DNA of 64,000 bases, from NCBI GenBank assembly GCA_017403825.1, contig JAFRDO010000067.1, positions 39,469 through 103,468 of the forward strand, in the 5' to 3' direction. How positions within the stretch are numbered: the stretch's first letter is position 1; the number at the start of each line of letters is the position of its first letter. This document shows, in pieces, positions 35,747-41,971 of this stretch. Both the position numbers and the translations under genes were made by a program. Origin of the DNA: Kiritimatiellia bacterium (GTDB lineage: Bacteria; Verrucomicrobiota; Kiritimatiellia; RFP12; UBA1067). The notes under the pieces were generated by a model, which worked only from the letters and a program-made list of their open reading frames with translations, was not told the origin of the DNA and did not search any database.

Positions 35747-36103
35747 CTACCGATTGCCGATGAATCTTGCCAATAGCATCTGCTCGACATGCTCCACACC
35801 AAGACGGAAAGCGAAATCCCCATCGGCGAGTCTCCGACATGCCTGAGCAACAGCAACTTCAATATGCATTGCATGCCACTGCAGTTCCTTGCAGACGGCA
35901 CATTGCTGCAATTCCTCCAACGAGAGATCACAATGCCTTTTCAGCAGCCAACACGCCACCTGCCGGGCCTCCTCAAGGATGAAATGACGCCAACAAGAAC
36001 CCAGCCTCACAGGCGCATTGAGTTGCTTGACATTCCTGATTCCATAGTATTTGCAAACCGTGGAAAGCAACTTTCTCGGCGTCACAGTAGCGATATTATT
36101 CAT
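35747..36103 (-). CDS. Stand-alone DnaA-domain-IV-like DNA-binding protein
   Basis: The start at 36103 has an AGGAAAG ribosome-binding site. The 118-residue protein looks like only the C-terminal DNA-binding domain of DnaA: LLSTVCKYYGIRNVKQL, LEEARQVACWLLKRHCDLSLEEL, and WHAMHIEVAVAQACRRL, which parallel the helices and the H-TV segment of DnaA domain IV. There is no AAA+ domain. The final DnaA-box contact sequence is diverged, so it may bind other sites. It ends the island operon, after a stem-loop. Confidence 0.62.
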   Translation of the reverse strand: MNNIATVTPRKLLSTVCKYYGIRNVKQLNAPVRLGSCWRHFILEEARQVACWLLKRHCDLSLEELQQCAVCKELQWHAMHIEVAVAQACRRLADGDFAFRLGVEHVEQMLLARFIGNR

Positions 36104-36141
36104 ATTTTTCTTTCCTGCATTAGTTGTTGTTTTCCAATCAC

Positions 36142-36165
36142 CCGAGGGGCGTTTCCGCCCCTCGG
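36142..36165 (-). terminator. Perfect 10-bp stem-loop between two island genes
   Basis: CCGAGGGGCG at 36142-36151 pairs with CGCCCCTCGG at 36156-36165 around a 4-nt loop. No T-run follows on the minus strand, so it may be an attenuator or mRNA-stabilising hairpin rather than a strong intrinsic terminator. It lies 11 bp after the Cys-rich gene stop and before the DnaA-IV-like gene. Confidence 0.6.
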
Positions 36166-36176
36166 CAATGAGTCCG

Positions 36177-36416
36177 TTATCCCCAATAGGAGTCGTACTG
36201 GTCATAATCCTCGCAATCCTCCCACCCGGGAGGATATCTCCCACACTGCGAATCCTCGCTCCCGTCAAATGTACGACCGCATGATTCGCAGCAGCCACAT
36301 GTGAACATCCGCACATCCGTCCAGTGACCACACCCTTTGCAGCACACGAATTCCCCTGCGCAAGGGTCGTCATCGTACTCGGTTGGGATATGCCGAAACA
36401 TCGACAGCCAACTCAT
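36177..36416 (-). CDS. Small Cys-rich zinc-ribbon-like protein
   Basis: The start at 36416 has a GAGGAGG ribosome-binding site 6 nt upstream. The 79-residue product has paired cysteines (FVCCKGCGHW and FTCGCCESCGRTF), consistent with one zinc ribbon, and a very acidic, Tyr/Asp-rich tail (GWEDCEDYDQYDSYWG). The start overlaps the preceding stop by ATGA. No known family is recognised. Confidence 0.62.
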   Translation of the reverse strand: MSWLSMFRHIPTEYDDDPCAGEFVCCKGCGHWTDVRMFTCGCCESCGRTFDGSEDSQCGRYPPGWEDCEDYDQYDSYWG

Positions 36417-36613
36417 CGACGGCCTCCTCTCGTCTTGCACCGCTGTGCTTGCAGCTTGGAACACTGCTTCTCGAGACATCGACATGACATACGTCCGCCT
36501 TCAGCGCCAACGGCAGAGGCAAATGCAATCATGCAAGCCTCCATTGCGCGGCGCATGAGCGATGGCGACTTCTTGACTGCTTCAGCAGCAACCTTAAACA
36601 GCGGAACGATCAT
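36413..36613 (-). CDS. Small basic Cys-containing protein
   Basis: A 66-residue product (MIVPLFKVAAEAVKKSPS...) with an amphipathic N-terminal part and a basic Cys-containing C-terminus (MSCRCLEKQCSKLQAQRCKTRGG). It overlaps both neighbours by ATGA (36610-36613 and 36413-36416), so it is translated by coupling. Function unknown; its reality rests mainly on the double overlap. Confidence 0.5.
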   Translation of the reverse strand: MIVPLFKVAAEAVKKSPSLMRRAMEACMIAFASAVGAEGGRMSCRCLEKQCSKLQAQRCKTRGGRR

Positions 36614-36942
36614 CTTGCACCGCCTTCCTCTGCGCATGCGCAGATGGCGTCGATTACGTGTTCGGCAATAGCCGCCCGCTCAAACGCCGCGCAATGCTTG
36701 AGGCCAGTCGCCTTCAGCGAAACGCCATCACCCGCAGCTGTCCACTTCCATGCAAGTTCGCCACCAACGGGCAATTCAGCCGCAACTCTGTCAAGCATGA
36801 CGTCACTGCGCGCACGCATGCCTTCGTTGACGTGCCCGAACTCAATGGCAGCCGTGAAACCGTCACAGTCGGTGTTGTGGGCGGCGGCCGTTACCGCCGC
36901 GAGTTCTTGTTGGCAAATCTGCCACAATGTCTTGTTTTTCAT
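36610..36942 (-). CDS. Hypothetical protein in the SEDS operon
   Basis: The 110-residue protein begins MKNKTLWQICQQELAAVTAAA after an AGGTG ribosome-binding site, 11 bp downstream of the SEDS gene. It is soluble with mixed alpha/beta composition (ELAWKWTAAGDGVSLKATGL). No family is recognised. Its stop overlaps the next start by ATGA. Confidence 0.6.
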   Translation of the reverse strand: MKNKTLWQICQQELAAVTAAAHNTDCDGFTAAIEFGHVNEGMRARSDVMLDRVAAELPVGGELAWKWTAAGDGVSLKATGLKHCAAFERAAIAEHVIDAICACAEEGGAR

Positions 36943-36953
36943 TTCGTTTTCAC

Positions 36954-37973
36954 CTAATTTGATGCTCTTGTTTGTTCTTCAGTACTTTCATAATTATATG
37001 GTACATTCATAATACTTGGCACATTAGCGCCTTTTATCATCTCAATACAAATTGATATCAGCACACCTGCGCCCATCCAGGTCATGAGCGCAGCCGTGCC
37101 TCCGTACGAAACCATGGGCATGCTGATATCACAAAACGGGACCAGACCAAGACATTGCAACGGACCATTGACAGCCGGGACAATGACACTCGCGCCCCAA
37201 ATCAAAATGAAGAGTCTCTTCTCGCGATTCGGCGTGTACCGCCAAACCCAGGCACCGCAAACAGCGAGCACGGCAAACAGCGCCATCGCAAGTGCCACGA
37301 ACCATTTCCCGAAGAGCCACGCCGCAGCGCTGGATGCACCAGAAGTGAAGAGGCACGGCATCCTTTTCAGTTCACCATCGACGCCCAAAAACCAGTGCGC
37401 CGATTCGAAGAGCTGCTTCATTTCCATCTGGAGAACCGCCCGCACAGTGTTGTAGTCAGACTCCCCAACGCCAAACCACCAGGCAAATATGCGCTGCATC
37501 CTGTTGGCATCAATGAGAATCTCCCAACATATGGCCATGACGGCAGAAACGCATACCGTAAGCAATATCCACTTGATTCGCCCTCCATACCGTTTGGCGA
37601 CCCATGCCGTCAGCAATGCAGCCGCGAACGGGAACACCGCCCAAACCTCTACAGAGACCGGTCCCAATACCGCAAACGAGTGAGATCCGTTGACCATTGG
37701 GCTGGAGTGAGCCCCAACCCAGAGTACAGCCCATCCTGCAAAGACGAACGGCGCAGCCTTAAGCCAACGTTTCCAGCCGACCATGAAGGCCAGCACGAAC
37801 GCACAAACGCCCGCGCCATTCCACGCCAGTTGGCGATTGAACCGATAATGCGAAACGACACCGCCGGCATCATGTATCAAATCCGGACAGTGCCAGCAAA
37901 ACACCAGCCCCATCGCGGCAAGCGCCACCACTGCGGCAATGGCAACTCCAACAAGAGCCTTTTGCGTCTTCAT
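36954..37973 (-). CDS. Orphan SEDS-family (FtsW/RodA-like) membrane protein
   Basis: The 339-residue protein has about ten transmembrane helices. Near residue 285 it has LVPFCDISMPMVSYGGTAAL, close to the SEDS signature (GLLPxxGxxLPFxSYGGSS) of peptidoglycan polymerases FtsW and RodA. The usual first-helix region is diverged and there is no partner class B PBP nearby. It lies in an accessory operon under a sigma-54 promoter, so it is probably not the housekeeping enzyme. An AAAGGGGTG ribosome-binding site precedes the ATG. Confidence 0.72.
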   Translation of the reverse strand: MKTQKALVGVAIAAVVALAAMGLVFCWHCPDLIHDAGGVVSHYRFNRQLAWNGAGVCAFVLAFMVGWKRWLKAAPFVFAGWAVLWVGAHSSPMVNGSHSFAVLGPVSVEVWAVFPFAAALLTAWVAKRYGGRIKWILLTVCVSAVMAICWEILIDANRMQRIFAWWFGVGESDYNTVRAVLQMEMKQLFESAHWFLGVDGELKRMPCLFTSGASSAAAWLFGKWFVALAMALFAVLAVCGAWVWRYTPNREKRLFILIWGASVIVPAVNGPLQCLGLVPFCDISMPMVSYGGTAALMTWMGAGVLISICIEMIKGANVPSIMNVPYNYESTEEQTRASN

Positions 37974-37996
37974 GTCACCCCTTTCTTGTTTTCAGT

Positions 37997-38287
37997 TTAG
38001 AATTGCGGAAATGTCTCATTTGTCCGCCAACCATTCGCCAAATCAGCCAACTCTTGCAGCCGGCGACGAACAACATCTTCCGTCAGCGACTCTTCTTCCA
38101 GGTCTGCAGCTATCTTATACAGGGTCGGGGCCTCATCCGGCATGCCACCCGTACGTTTTGCTATTACCCGCCACACGATGTAATCCAATTCCATGACCGC
38201 ATTATGCAGCCATTCCTGAATGCGAGTCCAGTCGGGTTCTGCCGTGCTGTTCTCCGGGTCGGTCGTCCTAGCAGCATTCATATTCAT
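37997..38287 (-). CDS. Hypothetical protein, first gene of the sigma-54 operon P2
   Basis: The 96-residue soluble protein (MNMNAARTTDPENSTAEPDWTR...) is mostly helical. No family is recognised. The start at 38287 lies about 29 bp downstream of the -12 element of the P2 sigma-54 promoter and is preceded by GGGGAGA. It lies 23 bp upstream of the SEDS start. Confidence 0.62.
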   Translation of the reverse strand: MNMNAARTTDPENSTAEPDWTRIQEWLHNAVMELDYIVWRVIAKRTGGMPDEAPTLYKIAADLEEESLTEDVVRRRLQELADLANGWRTNETFPQF

Positions 38288-38315
38288 TAATTTACGTCTC
38301 CCCGGCCAAACACTG

Positions 38316-38331
38316 AGCAATAGCCGTGCCA
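38316..38331 (-). promoter_or_regulatory. Sigma-54 (-24/-12) promoter P2
   Basis: The minus strand reads TGGCACGGCTATTGCT, a perfect match to TGGCACG-N4-TTGCW. The invariant GG (38330-38329) and GC (38318-38317) are exactly 10 nt apart. It faces the 96-residue protein and SEDS operon. It lies in the 110-bp gap after the sensor-less sigma-54 activator. Confidence 0.85.
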
Positions 38332-38397
38332 TACCTCAAGATTGCGGCTTTTCAACGGTTCTCGCCATGCCATTGCCCAAATCTTGTGCACCGCCCG

Positions 38398-39312
38398 TCA
38401 TTTTTGGGGCAGCAAATACCTCCGCAGCGTATTGCGACTGATTCCAAGATGACGTGCGGCCAGCGAAGCGTTGCCGTCATACTTTGCATGGATCTTTTTC
38501 ACGTGATTGCGGATTGCCGAATCCAAATGCTCGTCATCAATTTCACAGGTCGGAATCATGTTCATTTCAACATGCTCAGCAATCATGGCGTCGAAATCCG
38601 TGATATCCAATGCCAAGGCGCGGTCAATTAGGTTCATCAATTCACGAACATTGCCGTCAACATAATCGTACTTCATGAGTGCGGCAATCTGGTCATCCGT
38701 GAGCGTCCGCCCTACAGAATGATACGACATCCACGTGGAAGCTATCTCCGCGATGTCTTCCTTGTGATCTCTCAGCGGTGGCGTAACAATGCGAACCACG
38801 TTAAGGCGCTGATAGAGATCGCTACGGAATGTTCCTTCACGCACCATGGCGGCAAGATTGCGATTCGTAGCCGCCACAAGGCGCACATCGCAAGGGATCT
38901 CTTCCGTCCCACCGATGCGTTGGCGGCATCCGGTTTCCAGTGCACGAAGAAGTACTCCCTGGACCTCTATCGGAAGTTCGCCTATCTCGTCCAGGAATAC
39001 CGTGCCGCCATTGGCGCTGCCGAAAATCCCTTCTCTTCTTTCGCTAGCACTTGTAAATGCGCCTTTCTCGTGTCCGAAGAGCTGGCTCTGGACAAGGTCC
39101 TTCGTCGTGTTGGCACAGTTAAATGCCACAAACAGCTTGCCTGCCCGCGGCGAGCGATTATGAAGTATCCGGGCGACGACTTCCTTGCCCGTACCGCTCT
39201 CGCCGGTAATCAGCACCTTCGCATCGCTCTGCGCCGCCTTTTCAACCGTCGCACGGAGCCGGCGCATTACCGCCGACTCGCCGAGCAACTCGTATTTCCT
39301 TTTCTGCTCCAT
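38398..39312 (-). CDS. Sigma-54 activator without a sensor domain
   Basis: The start at 39312 has an AAGGAGG ribosome-binding site. The 304-residue protein consists only of the AAA+ domain and a Fis-type DNA-binding helix-turn-helix. Walker A is GESGTGKE (residues 37-44), the sigma-54 contact loop is GAFTSA (84-89; consensus GAFTGA) and Walker B is VFLDE (105-109). The C-terminus, SLAARHLGISRNTLRRYL, is the HTH. Lacking a receiver or ligand domain, it resembles PspF. It lies directly upstream of P2, which it may activate. Confidence 0.9.
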   Translation of the reverse strand: MEQKRKYELLGESAVMRRLRATVEKAAQSDAKVLITGESGTGKEVVARILHNRSPRAGKLFVAFNCANTTKDLVQSQLFGHEKGAFTSASERREGIFGSANGGTVFLDEIGELPIEVQGVLLRALETGCRQRIGGTEEIPCDVRLVAATNRNLAAMVREGTFRSDLYQRLNVVRIVTPPLRDHKEDIAEIASTWMSYHSVGRTLTDDQIAALMKYDYVDGNVRELMNLIDRALALDITDFDAMIAEHVEMNMIPTCEIDDEHLDSAIRNHVKKIHAKYDGNASLAARHLGISRNTLRRYLLPQK

Positions 39313-39378
39313 GTTTTGCCTCCTTAAACTTGGCAGATGTGGCATTGGACTGCTATTGTCTGTTTGTTGGTTTTAAAA

Positions 39379-39409
39379 GGCTGGGCTGACGTCTCGTGCC
39401 AGCCCAGCC
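39379..39409 (-). terminator. Intrinsic terminator after the microprotein operon
   Basis: GGCTGGGCTG at 39379-39388 pairs perfectly with CAGCCCAGCC at 39400-39409 around an 11-nt loop. On the minus strand it is followed by TTTT. It lies 26 bp downstream of the 28-residue gene and would end the P1 operon before the second activator gene. Confidence 0.7.
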
Positions 39410-39435
39410 TCCTGGGTCAACCCGCATGCCGACGC

Positions 39436-39522
39436 TTAGTCGGCCTCGCAGATGTCTTCCCAGTCCTGCTCCGTAATCCCCTCCGGATACATGTCGTCGA
39501 ACGTGTCGTCCTTCATCTTCAT
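39436..39522 (-). CDS. 28-residue acidic microprotein
   Basis: ATG at 39522 follows GGAGAGGAGGTG and opens a 28-codon frame ending in TAA. The product (MKMKDDTFDDMYPEGITEQD...) is very acidic, with about ten Asp/Glu residues. It is the last gene of the operon before the terminator. Too short for homology calls; support is the strong ribosome-binding site, stop, and position. Confidence 0.45.
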   Translation of the reverse strand: MKMKDDTFDDMYPEGITEQDWEDICEAD

Positions 39523-39545
39523 CACCTCCTCTCCAGTGGACTTCA

Positions 39546-39752
39546 TTATGCTTCTATCGTTACCTCAATACTTTCAATCTCCCAGAGGCGCCAGCGTTCG
39601 ATTTTACGCTTCAGCTTCTTTGCCGCAGAGGCTATGCCTGTCACAAGTGCCTTCGCAGTCTCAATGGCAGCAGTACGAGCCATCGTCTCAAGGAAAATTC
39701 GCTTAAACGATTCCTTGACGGCGTGACCCGCTACATTGAACAGGATTCCCAT
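39546..39752 (-). CDS. 68-residue amphipathic basic microprotein
   Basis: The start at 39752 has AAAGGG upstream. The product (MGILFNVAGHAVKESFKRIF...) is predicted helical, with basic amphipathic segments and the run KALVTGIASAAKKLKRKIER. It could bind a membrane or nucleic acid; no family is recognised. It lies 28 bp after the 134-residue gene. Confidence 0.55.
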   Translation of the reverse strand: MGILFNVAGHAVKESFKRIFLETMARTAAIETAKALVTGIASAAKKLKRKIERWRLWEIESIEVTIEA

Positions 39753-39780
39753 GTCTAGCCCTTTCTGCTTTACGTGTGAA

Positions 39781-40185
39781 CTACTTGTCGACAATGACGC
39801 GACGGATACCTGAAAGCGCACGGGCAAAGCCCTGCACGAGGCTAGATTCGACGGGCGCCGCGATGCAGAACTTGGCGGAAGCGTCCGTATGCACCTCCTT
39901 CAAATCGATACCCTCTTCGTGCGCATCCAGGTAAAGGTCGCGCACCGCCTCGCGAATCTCATCCACAACAGCATCTTCGCGTCCACCGCAGCCATACGGA
40001 TATCCGCTGACAACGATCTCGACACCCGAGCCGGTCTTGTAGAGCAGCGTCTCGCGCACCTCCGTCACCCTTGCCCCAGACGGCGATTCCGCCTGGGAAA
40101 AAGTGAAATGCCAATTCCAACCGCGCTTGCAGCGGTCGAAGAAGCTCTGAGTGGCGGCTTGCGCCGGAGTCGATGATTTTCTCAT
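39781..40185 (-). CDS. Hypothetical protein of the P1 operon
   Basis: The 134-residue product begins MRKSSTPAQAATQSFFDRCK after an AAGGAG ribosome-binding site. It is a mixed alpha/beta protein with VEIVVSGYPYGCGGREDAVVDEI in the middle and CIAAPVESSLVQGFARAL later. No family is recognised. Confidence 0.62.
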   Translation of the reverse strand: MRKSSTPAQAATQSFFDRCKRGWNWHFTFSQAESPSGARVTEVRETLLYKTGSGVEIVVSGYPYGCGGREDAVVDEIREAVRDLYLDAHEEGIDLKEVHTDASAKFCIAAPVESSLVQGFARALSGIRRVIVDK

Positions 40186-40204
40186 GGTTTGTTTCTCCTT
40201 CTTG

Positions 40205-40459
40205 TTAGTGTACAAGCCTATCATTGGCTTCACGAACGGCGCACTCGCGCCTGAAATTGCTGTTGAACGCACGGAACGGCCCATCCCGTCGTTCACTTTG
40301 GGAATGGATCGCTTGCGCAACCAGTTCCTTGCCCGTCCAAGGAGTGCCCAGGATTAGTACCCGGGCGTCCCTGTGGGCAGCAACCTTATCGACAAGAGCT
40401 CTCGGCTTTCTCATCTGAACACTCTCGGCGACAAGCATGCGGTTAAACCCCTTTCCCAT
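40205..40459 (-). CDS. Truncated sigma-54-type AAA+ fragment (Walker A only)
   Basis: The start at 40459 has AAAGGAGG at 6 nt. The 84-residue protein resembles the first third of a sigma-54 activator. MRKPRALVDKVAAHRDARVLILGTP... aligns with the 38398-39312 activator (MRRLRATVEKAAQSDAKVLITGESG...). It has Walker A GTPWTGKE (residues 38-45) and a following LVAQAIHSQSERRDGPFRAFN. It stops before the GAFTGA loop and Walker B. It has its own ribosome-binding site and overlaps the preceding gene by one base (TGATG), so it looks maintained rather than decayed. Confidence 0.7.
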   Translation of the reverse strand: MGKGFNRMLVAESVQMRKPRALVDKVAAHRDARVLILGTPWTGKELVAQAIHSQSERRDGPFRAFNSNFRRECAVREANDRLVH

Positions 40460-40602
40460 CACCACCTCCTTTGCCCTCTTAAGTTCTTGAGATGCTTACA
40501 GGTAAGCAGCCCGACAACGATGCCAGCGATGATCGGACGATCCACAAGGACAAGTCCTATGCTTGCCGGGATCCCCGTTATTATCGACATTGCATTTTTC
40601 AT
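40459..40602 (-). CDS. 47-residue membrane microprotein
   Basis: ATG at 40602 follows AAGGAG at 7 nt. The frame encodes MKNAMSIITGIPASIGLVLV... with one hydrophobic helix pair and a basic tail (CKHLKNLRGQRRW). Its stop shares one base with the next start (TGATG). It looks like a small inner-membrane protein, possibly holin- or toxin-like in size only. Confidence 0.55.
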   Translation of the reverse strand: MKNAMSIITGIPASIGLVLVDRPIIAGIVVGLLTCKHLKNLRGQRRW

Positions 40603-40636
40603 TTGCCCACTCCTTTCCCTTTCGATCGCGATGATC

Positions 40637-41506
40637 TCACGCCGCCGTGCTACGCTCTACTTCATCGAACGGCGGAATAACGACCGCCTCCTTTGCTCCT
40701 TCGACGGTGAGTATAGCGCTCCCATTCGGCAAGACAACGACAGAGAAGCCTCGCACACGATTCGAAACGACTTCCCCAAACGTTTCTTCGTAATCGGCAT
40801 AGCCGTCGCGGCTGACTGCAACAGAATGCTCCACGGCACCCACCGTCTGGAGAATTGCAAGGTCGGCCTCGCCGCACTTGCAAGACAAGTCACACGATTT
40901 CCTGTGCGAGCCGACAAATGACGCATTTCCATTCGCGCGGAGGTCGCCGAAAAATTTATCCTTCGCTTGATTCGAGACAAGGTTGTGTGAGATCCATCCC
41001 GCCGCCCTCTTTTCGAGATAGAACAACGTGGAGTAGCCCGATGCCGCGAAGCGTCCTTCGATTGCCACTTTAGCATTCGGCACAACATGCATGGGCAACG
41101 CCGCGCAAACATTGGCGAAATCAAAGACGAAGGTTGTCCCAGCCTCCTCAGGCTTGAACATCGGCTTCATGACCCTCCCGAACCGCCGCCCCTTATCATC
41201 GACCTGCGGCTTCTGCTTCTTCGGCAAACGCGGCAAATCCTTGAAGCCTGGCAACACAAGCGAGCAAGACTTTGTGTGCGCGTCATATAACCGCACGACG
41301 GCCTCTATCGCATCGCCGGGGTTAATTGCCGCCAATGCTTTCATGCGTTCTTCGCCTACACCATAGCAGCGCGGCGAAATCACGCCGTTTACAATCTGGC
41401 CGTCCAGTTCAACGCTGACCGCCACACCTTCCTTGTGTACCGACCGGACCGTGCACCGCACCGTCTTCCCGTCATCGCTGGATTCAACAATTTTCCCATC
41501 CTTCAT
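40637..41506 (-). CDS. S1-domain plus NYN/PIN-like ribonuclease
   Basis: The start at 41506 has AGGAGG at 8 nt. The 289-residue protein begins with an S1 RNA-binding domain (residues about 13-85; VRSVHKEGVAVSVELDGQIV and INPGDAIEAVVRLYD). A NYN/PIN-like domain follows (about 124-270). Its acidic-residue pattern is D129/N132 in FVFDFANV, D215 in GEADLAIL, and D234/D238 in AVSRDGYADY, as in ZC3H12A-type NYN nucleases. It likely binds and cleaves RNA. It is the main enzyme candidate of the CARF-controlled operon. An alternative is an inactive RNA-binding homologue. Confidence 0.72.
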   Translation of the reverse strand: MKDGKIVESSDDGKTVRCTVRSVHKEGVAVSVELDGQIVNGVISPRCYGVGEERMKALAAINPGDAIEAVVRLYDAHTKSCSLVLPGFKDLPRLPKKQKPQVDDKGRRFGRVMKPMFKPEEAGTTFVFDFANVCAALPMHVVPNAKVAIEGRFAASGYSTLFYLEKRAAGWISHNLVSNQAKDKFFGDLRANGNASFVGSHRKSCDLSCKCGEADLAILQTVGAVEHSVAVSRDGYADYEETFGEVVSNRVRGFSVVVLPNGSAILTVEGAKEAVVIPPFDEVERSTAA

Positions 41507-41523
41507 TTGATTTTCCTCCTGTT

Positions 41524-41733
41524 TTACCTGCTTCCCTTCGACCAAAACACGCGGCTGATGGCCGAGCACGTGTACGTGTCTCCACGCCGGTTGAAGTAGT
41601 GCCAAGCGCGATCGACTTGCTGACCTGCATGCCAAGCTGAGTTGAGCCCCAGCTCGTCCGCAAGCTCGCCGAAGCTCCACCGGCAACCCCAGTTGTCGCG
41701 GGCGATTTGCCCAATCTTCTCATACATAGACAT
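41524..41733 (-). CDS. 69-residue HTH-like first gene of the P1 operon
   Basis: The start at 41733 has AAAGGAGA upstream. The product (MSMYEKIGQIARDNWGCRWS...) has a short helix-turn-helix-like segment (WSFGELADELGLNSAWHAGQQ) and a Trp/Arg-rich C-terminus. It lies 17 bp before the S1-NYN gene and about 71 nt downstream of the P1 -12 element. A regulatory or adaptor role is possible. Confidence 0.6.
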   Translation of the reverse strand: MSMYEKIGQIARDNWGCRWSFGELADELGLNSAWHAGQQVDRAWHYFNRRGDTYTCSAISRVFWSKGSR

Positions 41734-41803
41734 TGTTTATGTCTCCTTTCTTTTTGTTTGCCCCGCAAGCAATGTGCTTGCTGATTCAGGCATCACACAT
41801 AGG

Positions 41804-41819
41804 AGCATGAAGTGTGCCA
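41804..41819 (-). promoter_or_regulatory. Sigma-54 (-24/-12) promoter P1
   Basis: The minus strand reads TGGCACACTTCATGCT, matching TGGCACG-N4-TTGCW at all key bases. GG (41818-41817) and GC (41806-41805) are exactly 10 nt apart. It faces the 69-residue/S1-NYN operon and lies in the divergent gap with the CARF activator gene. Initiation is expected near 41793. Two GCATATAT direct repeats (41888 and 41916) upstream are possible activator sites. Confidence 0.8.
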
Positions 41820-41903
41820 ATACCTTCAGTCGCAGCTCTTTTGAAATATATATCTGCATGTCCCACATATTAACTATTCGTTTTTTTGCATATATCCAGT
41901 TGG

Positions 41904-41933
41904 TTGACTATGCGAGCATATATTTGATACAAT
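41904..41933 (+). promoter_or_regulatory. Sigma-70 promoter of the CARF activator gene
   Basis: TTGACT (41904-41909), an 18-nt spacer and TACAAT (41928-41933), which is preceded by TG, form a good housekeeping promoter. The start codon is at 41972. There is no clear Shine-Dalgarno sequence. Confidence 0.65.
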
Positions 41934-41971
41934 ACCAACGCAACAAAAAACATTGATTTATATAAATTACG

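Noticed and set aside
35596..35931. 111-codon minus-strand frame
   Set aside because: It overlaps the DnaA-IV-like gene in another frame and covers the sigma-operon promoter.
39340..39354. Plus-strand TGGCATTGGACTGCT as a third sigma-54 promoter
   Set aside because: The GG-to-GC spacing is 9 nt rather than 10, and it points away from any plus-strand gene.
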